DNA of 5,118 bases from an uncultured Bacillaceae bacterium (lineage in GTDB: Bacteria; Bacillota; Bacilli; Bacillales; Pradoshiaceae), in assembly GCA_904501845.1 (NCBI GenBank), contig CAJGCH010000224.1, positions 1 through 5,118 of the forward strand. The letters run 5' to 3'. This document shows, piece by piece, positions 1 through 5,118 of this stretch. Made by a program: the position numbers and the translations under genes. Position 1 is the stretch's first letter. Every line of letters begins with the position of its first letter. Under the pieces are notes generated by a model. That model was not told the DNA's origin, made no database searches, and saw only the letters and a program-made list of their open reading frames with translations.

Positions 1-296
1 TATAATTTTGGACGATGGAAGTAGTATTCATTATCCATGAAATAATAAATGACACCGTCATACTCTAATTCATATATTCCGCAATACTGCCTTCTCCAGC
101 TCAGTTGAACCTCAAATTCAGCAATTCTTTTAGCGGAATCAAAAAAATGGGCAGGGATTGTTCCATACTTCGGAAGCAATACTCTAACCTCATGCCCAAG
201 TTTCTTTAATTCTTTTGGAAGGGAGCCGGCCACGTCGGCCAGCCCGCCAGATTTTGCAAATGGCACACATTCTGATACTACAAATAAAACATTCAC
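1..296 (-). CDS. glgA: Glycogen synthase GlgA, N-terminal part (cut by window edge)
   Basis: Transfers glucose from ADP-glucose to the non-reducing end of an alpha-1,4-glucan in the cytoplasm (GT5 family). Only the first 98 codons are in the window; the family is usually about 480 residues. The reading begins MNVLFVVSECVPFAKSGGLA, the classic GlgA start. It contains the K-S-G-G-L motif at residues 15-19, whose Lys15 binds ADP-glucose in the family, then a Rossmann-type stretch ending in EVRVLLPKYG. The start is a GTG at 296-294; no in-frame ATG lies just upstream, and the nearby ATG at 292 is in another frame. The GTG overlaps the glgD stop codon as GTGA, which implies translational coupling. 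No frameshift or odd residue is visible in the part shown. The product call is firm; the rest of the gene cannot be judged here. Confidence 0.96.
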   Translation of the reverse strand, partial: MNVLFVVSECVPFAKSGGLADVAGSLPKELKKLGHEVRVLLPKYGTIPAHFFDSAKRIAEFEVQLSWRRQYCGIYELEYDGVIYYFMDNEYYFHRPKL

Positions 297-1327
297 GAAT
301 TCATCAACGCTCCTTGTTTTACACCTTTTTGAACAACAATCGGCTGGAATGGAGAACCGATTAATACCGTACCGTCTGCAATCTCAACATCCTTGTCAAG
401 GATGACATAATCCAATTTGCAATTCTTGCCTATTTTGGTTTTTTGCATGATGATGGAGTTTTTGATGCTTGTTCCCTCATCAACGTTAACTGCTCTAAAG
501 ATAATGCTGTGTTCAACCTCACCCTTAATGACACAGCCATTGGCAACCATTGCTTGCGTAACATTAGATTCGGCGCCGTACTTGGAAGGCGGCTCATCCT
601 TAACCTTTGTATAAATCGGGCTTGTTTTCATGAATAGCTGATACCAGTTGTCGACCTTCAGCAATTCCATGCTTGTCTGGAAGTAGGAACCGATAGAATC
701 AACAGTAGCCAAATATCCATCATATTCATATACATTGACCTTAAAGCCAGAATAATGGTCATGTACAGCTTCACTCACCGATGTATAGCCCGTTTCCTTG
801 CGTTCCTCAATCAGCTTCACGAGCAATTCCTTTTTCAGGACATACATATTGAGGGAAACCTTCCCTTTTTTAATTTCTGTAATATCCCCGCCCAGCTTCA
901 AATGCTCTTTTAATACGGCGTTGAAATCAATATTACATACCGTATAGCTATTGGCGACAACCACATATTCCTGCTCGCTTCTCTCAAGATAGGTCATATG
1001 ATAGGAGAAATGCTCCAAAGAGGTAATTTCACCGTTTGTCTCTGCTGTATGAGGGACAGGCAAGAAGAATAATCCGTCTCTCTTTCTGTTTAAATCCCAA
1101 TTTTTACCTGTTCCAAGGTGATCCATCAAGGAACGGAAATAATGTTGAGGATAGACTGCCACATTAGATATTCCGGAATTCACCATGCTTGACAGGATAA
1201 AATCAATCAGCCGAAAGCGGCCTGCAATTGGCAAGGCGGCTACATTGCGGTGGTTTGTTAATATATCAAGAGATTCAAAGTTTTGCGTGGCATCAATGAT
1301 ACCCAACAATGATTTATTCATATTCAT
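293..1327 (-). CDS. glgD: GlgD, non-catalytic-type partner of ADP-glucose pyrophosphorylase
   Basis: Paralogue of GlgC, 344 residues, close to the length I recall for Bacillus subtilis GlgD. In Bacillaceae GlgD forms a mixed complex with GlgC and raises its activity. The family fold is clear: AALPIAGRFRLIDF at 30-43 matches GlgC AKPAVPFGGKYRIIDF, followed by NSGI at 50-53, and hexapeptide-like beta-helix turns run from about 264 to 321. Catalytic features are lost. The GGxGTRL loop is replaced by GIIDATQ (9-15). The metal-binding Asp of GlgC (D128 in VLSGD) aligns with Tyr128 here. The segment holding GlgC's FDEKP sugar-phosphate site is missing, about 35 residues shorter. The first ATG is chosen because AAAGG sits 6 bases upstream; a second ATG two codons on would be 12 bases away. 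It lies 18 bases after glgC and overlaps glgA by 4. Confidence 0.93.
   Translation of the reverse strand: MNMNKSLLGIIDATQNFESLDILTNHRNVAALPIAGRFRLIDFILSSMVNSGISNVAVYPQHYFRSLMDHLGTGKNWDLNRKRDGLFFLPVPHTAETNGEITSLEHFSYHMTYLERSEQEYVVVANSYTVCNIDFNAVLKEHLKLGGDITEIKKGKVSLNMYVLKKELLVKLIEERKETGYTSVSEAVHDHYSGFKVNVYEYDGYLATVDSIGSYFQTSMELLKVDNWYQLFMKTSPIYTKVKDEPPSKYGAESNVTQAMVANGCVIKGEVEHSIIFRAVNVDEGTSIKNSIIMQKTKIGKNCKLDYVILDKDVEIADGTVLIGSPFQPIVVQKGVKQGALMNS
310..315 (-). promoter_or_regulatory. Ribosome binding site of glgA, long spacing
   Basis: An AAGGAG lies inside the end of glgD, 13 bases before the GTG start of glgA. That is longer than the usual 7-9 bases in Bacillus. With the GTGA stop/start overlap, glgA translation probably depends partly on ribosomes finishing glgD. 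The motif and spacing are seen in the sequence; the coupling is inferred. Confidence 0.6.
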
Positions 1328-1345
1328 TCAGCGCCTTTCAATATA

Positions 1346-2500
1346 TTAGGATAGTTTTATTGCATTCTCTTCTGTGAGCAGCTCTGGATTGACAAGAATG
1401 ACATCCTCATCATCAATCGGCTTGATTACTTGATCATCTGGAATAATCGCACCTGGAGGGATGATGGCTCTCTCAATCACGACATTCTTGCCAATAATCG
1501 CATCAGACATAATGACCGAATCCTTGATGTGTGAGTTCTCACCTACCCTTGCACCATAGAATAAGACGGACTTCTCTATCTTACCTTCTACGATACAGCC
1601 TTCATTGATTAGCGACTCTCGCACAACTGCCTTATCGGATAAATATTGAGGAGCGCGATTTGGATTGACAGAATAGATGCGCCATTTATAGTCATACATG
1701 TTTAGTTCGCAGTCCTCATCCAGCAAGTCCATGTTGGCTTCCCAATAACTTGTGAGGGTACCAACATCCTTCCAGTAACCTTGGAATGGGTATGCATACA
1801 CTTTTTTATTATATTTCAATAACATCGGGATGATATCTTTCCCAAAGTCGCGGGATGAGTTCTCATTTTGAGCATCCCTGATAAGAAATTCCTTCAACAC
1901 CTTGCGATTGAAGATGTAGATTCCCATAGAAGCTAGATTGTTCTTTGGATTCTTCGGCTTTTCATCGAACTCCTCAACGGAATAATCGTCTCTTGTGTTC
2001 ATGATGCCAAAGCGGCTTGCTTCATCCCATGGAACTTCAATGACGGAAATTGTCGCATCTGCTCCTTTTTCCTCGTGATATTCAAGCATTTTGGAATAAT
2101 CCATTTTATATATATGGTCACCGGAAAGGACAATCACGTAATCCGGATCATATTGATCAATATAATTTAGGTTTTGATATACAGCGCTGGCTGTTCCTGT
2201 GTACCATCTCATTTCTTTGGAAGCGGAGTATGGCGGAAGAACCGTCACTCCCCCATCTCTCAAATCCAAATCCCAGGCGCTGCCATTTGATAAATAAGAG
2301 TTAAGCAATAATGGCTGATATTGGGTAAGTACTCCAACAGTATCAATGCCAGAATTGGTGCAGTTACTTAATGTGAAATCTATGATTCTATATTTCCCGC
2401 CAAAAGGTACTGCTGGTTTTGCAACATCAGCGGTCAAAGCCTCAAGCCTTGTTCCTTGTCCCCCTGCGAGCAGCATTGCCATGATTTTTTTCTTTGCCAT
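1346..2500 (-). CDS. glgC: Glucose-1-phosphate adenylyltransferase (ADP-glucose pyrophosphorylase) GlgC
   Basis: Makes ADP-glucose and pyrophosphate from ATP and glucose-1-phosphate, the committed step of bacterial glycogen synthesis, in the cytoplasm. It has 384 residues, a normal length for the family. Motifs in order: nucleotide loop GGQGTRL (13-19), AKPAVPFGGKYRIIDF (27-42), WYTGTASAV (99-107), the metal-binding Asp128 in VLSGDHIYKMDY, and FDEKP (178-182), whose Glu180 and Lys181 match the glucose-1-phosphate site of the Escherichia coli enzyme. SMGIYIFN is at 191-198. The C-terminal domain has left-handed beta-helix hexapeptide repeats at about 302-359. All key catalytic residues are present, so this is the active subunit and GlgD its partner. 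The ATG at 2500 has an AAGGAG 10 bases upstream. Its first 59 bases are also the 3' end of glgB in another frame. The hexapeptide domain in this family carries effector contacts, but the allosteric effector cannot be read from the sequence. Confidence 0.97.
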   Translation of the reverse strand: MAKKKIMAMLLAGGQGTRLEALTADVAKPAVPFGGKYRIIDFTLSNCTNSGIDTVGVLTQYQPLLLNSYLSNGSAWDLDLRDGGVTVLPPYSASKEMRWYTGTASAVYQNLNYIDQYDPDYVIVLSGDHIYKMDYSKMLEYHEEKGADATISVIEVPWDEASRFGIMNTRDDYSVEEFDEKPKNPKNNLASMGIYIFNRKVLKEFLIRDAQNENSSRDFGKDIIPMLLKYNKKVYAYPFQGYWKDVGTLTSYWEANMDLLDEDCELNMYDYKWRIYSVNPNRAPQYLSDKAVVRESLINEGCIVEGKIEKSVLFYGARVGENSHIKDSVIMSDAIIGKNVVIERAIIPPGAIIPDDQVIKPIDDEDVILVNPELLTEENAIKLS

Positions 2501-4421
2501 TTTGAATTAACTCCTTCCGTTTTTTAATTGGGCGAAGCACGGTGATACCGAATGGCGGTATCTTCACAACGACATGGTATGGTTTTCCGTGGAATCCTTC
2601 ATCCTGTGTCGGTATGGCTTTTCTATTTACGTGATTGCTTCCGCCATATTTAATATCATCACTATTTATGACTTCTTTGTATTCATACTTATCTGGAACG
2701 CCTACTTTAAAGCAATCATATGCAATATTTTTGAAATTACAGATAATGATTAATGGATTGCCGCTCTTATCTCTTCGTACAAAAGAGAAAATAGATTGGT
2801 TGGTGTTGTTGACATCGATCCATTCAAATCCCTCAGGTTGGTCATCAAGTTCGTATAAAGGTTTGGAACGCTTATAAAGTTTCAGCAAATCCTTAAAGAA
2901 TTCATTCAGTTTCCAATGGGATTCATAATCGAGCAGCTGCCAGTCAAGTTGTTCTTTATCTTTCCATTCAGAGAACATGCCTAGCTCTCCGCCCATAAAC
3001 AATAATTTCTTCCCGGGATGTGCAGTCATATATCCAGCTAACAATTTCAATTGCGAGAATTTCTCTTCGTAGCTTCCAGGCATTTTGTCCAAAAGGGATT
3101 TCTTGCCGTGTACCACTTCATCATGTGACAAAGGCAGAATAAAGCGTTCGGAGTATGCATACATCAAGGAGAATGTTACTTTATGATGGAGATTCGAGCG
3201 GAAATGCTGATCGGTTTCCATGTATTCTAAAATATCGTTCATCCAACCCATATTCCACTTATAGGTAAAGCCTAAACCTCCCTCAGCAACCGGCTTAGTC
3301 ACTCCCGGCCAATCTGTTGAGTCTTCTGCCATCATAAGCAAAGAAGGGTCATATTCTTTAAGTACACGATTTAACGTCTTCATAAACGCAATCGCGTGTG
3401 GATTAATATCGCCATCATATGTATTAGGCCAATAAATCATGTTCGCTACCGCATCCACCCGGAACCCGTCCACATGGAAATAATCCATCCAATAGCGGGC
3501 ATTGGAGATGAGGAAGCATTGTACTTCAGGCCTTCCTAAATCGAAATTAGCTGTTCCCCAGACTGGATTCTCCCGATACCTCTGGTCTTGATATTCATAA
3601 ACAGGGGCACCATCGAACAAGAACAGCCCATGGGCATCCTTGCAATAGTGACCAGGCACCCAATCCAGTAAAACGCCAATGTTGTTCTGGTGACATTGGT
3701 CAATAAAATACCTTAAGTCATCCGGATTTCCATAACGGCTTGTTGGAGAGTAATAGCCTGTCCCTTGATATCCCCAGGAACCGTCGAACGGATGCTCAGT
3801 CAACGGCATTAATTCAATATGGGTAAACCCCTGTTCAAGGATGTAAGGAATCAGCTCAGACGCAAGCTCTCGATATGTATAGTAATTCTCAATCTTACAT
3901 TCATCACTAGGAATGAATGTATCATCGTCTTTTATTTTCTTCCTCCACGTTCCAGCATGCATTTCATAAATATAAAGAGGTTCATCTGTATTATTCTTCT
4001 TGGATCTCTTCTTAAGCCATGAATGATCGCCCCATCGGTACTTCGTATCATAAGGATACACGACGGAAGCGGTATTAGGCCTGATTTCAGAATAGAAGGC
4101 ATAGGGATCGCTTTTTAGAATAACTTCGCCGGACATAGCTTTAATCTCGTACTTGTAAATTTCATTGGAGAGATTCGCTTCAATGAGGACAGACCAGATT
4201 CCTTGCTCAGATACTTTCATCAATTCATAACCTTCTCCGTTCCAATTGTTGAAAGAACCGACCAGACGGATGCTGCGGGCGTTTGGGGCAAATACTGTAA
4301 AGCGGGTATACACTTTATTATTTTCCTCTATCACATGGGCTCCAAACAGCTTGTAGGCATCATATAGCGAGCCCTCATGAAATAAGTGGACCTGATAATC
4401 TGTAGGCGCATTATGAGGCAT
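2442..4421 (-). CDS. glgB: 1,4-alpha-glucan branching enzyme GlgB
   Basis: Cuts an alpha-1,4-glucan and rejoins it as an alpha-1,6 branch on growing glycogen (GH13 with a CBM48-type N-terminal domain), in the cytoplasm. With the ATG at 4421 it has 659 residues. Domains: an N-terminal beta-sandwich with GSFNNWNG at 55-62, a catalytic barrel from about residue 148, and a C-terminal beta domain. Conserved regions: DWVPGH (253-258), GFRVDAVAN with nucleophile Asp323, MMAEDST with acid/base Glu366, and LSHDEVVHGKKS with Asp434. All are intact. The reading frame is open back to a TTG at 4466, but ATG 4421 has AAAGGGTGAT 7 bases upstream and fits the family start, so it is preferred. I recall B. subtilis GlgB as 627 residues; the surplus matches a longer linker at about 161-180 plus a basic tail of about 19 residues. 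That tail is read from the first 59 bases of glgC in another frame. Confidence 0.97.
   Translation of the reverse strand: MPHNAPTDYQVHLFHEGSLYDAYKLFGAHVIEENNKVYTRFTVFAPNARSIRLVGSFNNWNGEGYELMKVSEQGIWSVLIEANLSNEIYKYEIKAMSGEVILKSDPYAFYSEIRPNTASVVYPYDTKYRWGDHSWLKKRSKKNNTDEPLYIYEMHAGTWRKKIKDDDTFIPSDECKIENYYTYRELASELIPYILEQGFTHIELMPLTEHPFDGSWGYQGTGYYSPTSRYGNPDDLRYFIDQCHQNNIGVLLDWVPGHYCKDAHGLFLFDGAPVYEYQDQRYRENPVWGTANFDLGRPEVQCFLISNARYWMDYFHVDGFRVDAVANMIYWPNTYDGDINPHAIAFMKTLNRVLKEYDPSLLMMAEDSTDWPGVTKPVAEGGLGFTYKWNMGWMNDILEYMETDQHFRSNLHHKVTFSLMYAYSERFILPLSHDEVVHGKKSLLDKMPGSYEEKFSQLKLLAGYMTAHPGKKLLFMGGELGMFSEWKDKEQLDWQLLDYESHWKLNEFFKDLLKLYKRSKPLYELDDQPEGFEWIDVNNTNQSIFSFVRRDKSGNPLIIICNFKNIAYDCFKVGVPDKYEYKEVINSDDIKYGGSNHVNRKAIPTQDEGFHGKPYHVVVKIPPFGITVLRPIKKRKELIQNGKEKNHGNAARRGTRNKA
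2511..2516 (-). promoter_or_regulatory. Ribosome binding site of glgC, inside glgB
   Basis: A strong AAGGAG, followed by a 10-base spacer and the glgC ATG. It lies wholly within the coding sequence of glgB, because glgB continues 59 bases past the glgC start. It supports ATG 2500 as the glgC start and allows independent initiation within the polycistronic mRNA. Confidence 0.8.
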
Positions 4422-4449
4422 ATCATCACCCTTTCGGTTTTTATCAAAG

Positions 4450-4465
4450 TATTCCCAATATAACA
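4450..4465 (-). promoter_or_regulatory. Candidate extended -10 promoter for glgB
   Basis: TGTTATATT at 4465-4457 fits an extended -10 of the housekeeping sigma factor (TGn then TATATT, one mismatch to TATAAT). Transcription would start near the A at 4450, giving a leader of about 29 bases that contains the glgB ribosome binding site. No good -35 is seen at 16-18 bases upstream (CATGTA at 17). An alternative lies just before it: TTGCAT at 4495-4490, an 18-base spacer, and TTTAAT at 4471-4466. Position and motif are seen; activity is inferred, and AT-rich DNA gives many such matches. Confidence 0.33.
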
Positions 4466-4757
4466 ATTAAACTATTTACTACATGAATAATGCAAATGTA
4501 AAAAATGCTAAAACATTTCTGACAATCTATCACTACCTACTCACTCAATTGATTTCTATCTCCCAGTTGCTTTTTTATTCCCTTAAATATAGATAGTGAA
4601 AACATACAAAAAGACCTAAATCTGATATTTGTATATAAATCTATCATTATTGGAATACGCCTCATTAATAAGTATTTCGCTTAATCTTCTAAACTTCCTG
4701 CCTATATTTTGGCAGAACAATAAATTTGAACATATTCTACTATCATTAATTATAATT

Positions 4758-4778
4758 GATAATACGTATAGTATTATC
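4758..4778. repeat. 8-bp inverted repeat (operator-like palindrome)
   Basis: GATAATAC at 4758-4765 and GTATTATC at 4771-4778 are exact reverse complements around the 5-base centre GTATA. Its right arm shares bases 4774-4778 with the 12-bp inverted repeat, so in RNA the two stems would exclude each other. On the minus strand it lies just upstream of a TATAAT at 4754-4749, where a regulator could bind. In DNA this AT-rich, an 8-bp arm could also arise by chance. Confidence 0.65.
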
Positions 4779-4819
4779 TAACAAAGGGGTCACTAGAGAA
4801 TAACGTTTTTGTTAGATAA
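4774..4819. repeat. Perfect 12-bp inverted repeat with 22-base spacer
   Basis: TTATCTAACAAA at 4774-4785 is the exact reverse complement of TTTGTTAGATAA at 4808-4819, separated by 22 bases. No T-run follows it on either strand, so it is not a typical intrinsic terminator. It could be a paired regulator site, an RNA stem-loop, or a remnant of mobile DNA beside the tRNA genes; nothing in the sequence decides. The repeat is certain, its role unknown. Confidence 0.85.
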
Positions 4820-4846
4820 CCTTTCCGATGAATCACAAATACGCAT

Positions 4847-4882
4847 AAAAAAAAGTCATGTACTAATAGTACATGACTTTTT
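4847..4882 (-). terminator. Intrinsic terminator of the tRNA cluster
   Basis: A perfect 15-bp stem (AAAAAGTCATGTACT / AGTACATGACTTTTT) with the 3-base loop ATT, read on the minus strand, runs directly into a run of eight T (4854-4847). It begins 9 bases after the 3' end of tRNA-Glu and therefore ends the tRNA transcript. It should also insulate the glg operon, which is transcribed in the same direction, from strong tRNA transcription. On the plus strand the stem is followed by only five T and no gene needs it. Confidence 0.92.
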
Positions 4883-4891
4883 GTAGTAAAA

Positions 4892-4963
4892 TGACCCCTA
4901 CGGGATTCGAACCCGTGTTACCGCCGTGAAAGGGCGGTGTCTTAACCGCTTGACCAAGGGGCC
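4892..4963 (-). tRNA. tRNA-Glu (anticodon TTC)
   Basis: A 72-base cloverleaf beginning GGCCCCT and ending AGGGGTC plus discriminator A. The acceptor stem pairs fully with one G-U pair. The T-arm carries GGTTCGAATCC, and the anticodon loop CTTTCAC gives TTC at 4930-4928, reading GAA/GAG. No CCA is encoded (TTT follows), so the end must be added by the CCA-adding enzyme, unlike the two neighbouring tRNAs. It is the last gene of the cluster, 4 bases after tRNA-Phe and 9 bases before the terminator. Confidence 0.97.
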
Positions 4964-4967
4964 AAAA

Positions 4968-5043
4968 TGGTGGCTCAGGACGGAATCGAACCGCCGACAC
5001 AAGGATTTTCAGTCCTTTGCTCTACCGACTGAGCTACTGAGCC
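4968..5043 (-). tRNA. tRNA-Phe (anticodon GAA)
   Basis: A 76-base gene including an encoded CCA. The acceptor stem GGCTCAG pairs with CTGAGCC. The D-arm has TAGCTCAGTCGG, the anticodon loop CTGAAAA gives GAA at 5010-5008, and the T-arm has GGTTCGATTCC. It closely resembles the Bacillus tRNA-Phe. It lies 14 bases after tRNA-Asp and 4 bases before tRNA-Glu, in one transcript. Confidence 0.98.
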
Positions 5044-5057
5044 ATCATTTATGTAAA

Positions 5058-5118
5058 TGGCGGTCCGGACGGGACTCGAACCCGCGACCTCCTGCGTGAC
5101 AGGCAGGCATTCTAACCA
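5058..5118 (-). tRNA. tRNA-Asp (anticodon GTC), 5' end outside window
   Basis: The 3' 61 bases of a tRNA with encoded CCA. The anticodon stem-loop is CCTGC-CTGTCAC-GCAGG with GTC at 5100-5098. The T-arm GGTTCGAGTCC, the 3' acceptor strand CCGGACC and discriminator G identify tRNA-Asp. About 16 bases of the 5' end lie beyond the right edge, and the cluster probably continues there. Confidence 0.96.

Larger units (their letters stand above)
4422..4846. other. Gene-free AT-rich gap between tRNA terminator and glgB
   Basis: About 425 bases without a convincing gene. It contains the glgB ribosome binding site (4434-4425), the candidate promoter near 4450-4465, and two overlapping inverted repeats at 4758-4819. 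A TATAAT on the minus strand at 4754-4749 has no good -35. A weak 5-bp hairpin (CTGCC / GGCAG) lies at 4698-4715. The longest ORF I examined closely here (42 codons, 4665-4537, minus strand) has no ribosome binding site. I see no tRNA, riboswitch-like fold, catabolite-response (cre) site or insertion sequence. Confidence 0.7.

Noticed and set aside
417..637. Two overlapping plus-strand ORFs of about 65 codons.
   Set aside because: They lie antisense within the well-supported glgD gene and have no ribosome binding site or recognisable domain.
2050..2877. Plus-strand ORFs at 2050-2304 (84 codons) and 2635-2877 (80 codons).
   Set aside because: Shadows of glgC and glgB; no initiation signals and no known domains.
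3819..4022. Plus-strand ORF of 67 codons with a hydrophobic end.
   Set aside because: Antisense to the N-terminal and linker part of glgB, whose frame is strongly supported. The hydrophobic run reflects reverse-complement codons.
4422..4466. Extended glgB start at TTG 4466, adding 15 residues.
   Set aside because: The start is non-ATG, the added residues are not family-like, and the ATG at 4421 has a well-spaced ribosome binding site. The candidate promoter start near 4450 would also lie inside the extension.
4503..4518. Small AAATG / CATTT hairpin followed by T on the minus strand, resembling a terminator.
   Set aside because: A 5-bp stem with almost no GC would be too unstable to end transcription.
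4575..4601. Possible sigma-B promoter on the minus strand: GTTTTC, 15 bases, GGGAAT.
   Set aside because: The -35 has two mismatches to GTTTAA, the spacer is at the long end, and the site lies well over 100 bases from glgB. Weak matches like this are expected in AT-rich DNA.
4537..4665. A 42-codon ORF on the minus strand in the intergenic gap, beginning MRRIPIMIDLYT.
   Set aside because: No ribosome binding site precedes either possible ATG, the composition is that of AT-rich noncoding DNA, and I recognise no family.
4726..4756. Plus-strand TTGAAC with TATAAT 19 bases downstream, resembling a promoter.
   Set aside because: The spacer is too long and no plus-strand gene lies downstream; the tRNAs are on the opposite strand.
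4785..4899. The 8 bases AGGGGTCA at 4785-4792 (plus strand) equal the 3' end of tRNA-Glu (4899-4892, minus strand), suggesting an integration-site relic.
   Set aside because: The match stops at 8 bases on both sides, is in inverted orientation, and no integrase or element lies between. Too short to call an attachment site.

Overview
The window carries most of a bacterial glycogen-synthesis operon, all on the minus strand, downstream of the tail of a tRNA cluster on the same strand. The gene order glgB-glgC-glgD-glgA, the short GlgD-type companion of GlgC, the AAGGAG-type ribosome binding sites, the AT-rich spacer DNA and tRNA sequences that look very like Bacillus ones all point to a Firmicute of the Bacillaceae. 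I cannot name the species from the sequence.

Layout in the direction of transcription (right to left). Positions 5118-4892 hold tRNA-Asp (cut by the window edge), tRNA-Phe and tRNA-Glu, closely spaced, followed by a strong intrinsic terminator at 4882-4847. Next comes a gene-free, AT-rich gap of about 425 bases (4846-4422). It holds two overlapping inverted repeats near its far end (4819-4758) and a plausible extended -10 promoter just before glgB. Then follow glgB (branching enzyme, 4421-2442), glgC (ADP-glucose pyrophosphorylase, 2500-1346), glgD (catalytically degenerate pyrophosphorylase partner, 1327-293) and the first 98 codons of glgA (glycogen synthase, from 296 to the left edge). A glycogen phosphorylase gene (glgP) would be expected next to the left, but it lies outside the window.

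The genes are packed for co-expression. glgB runs 59 bases into glgC, glgC and glgD are 18 bases apart, and glgD and glgA share a GTGA start/stop overlap. Together they make ADP-glucose from glucose-1-phosphate (GlgC, probably with GlgD), polymerise it into alpha-1,4-glucan (GlgA) and add alpha-1,6 branches (GlgB).

I see no novel system here: the coding part is an ordinary glycogen operon. The points most worth a second look are the glgB/glgC dual-coding overlap, the overlapping inverted repeats between the tRNA terminator and glgB, and the lack of any recognisable sigma-E type -10 upstream of glgB although the Bacillus subtilis operon is known to be sigma-E dependent.
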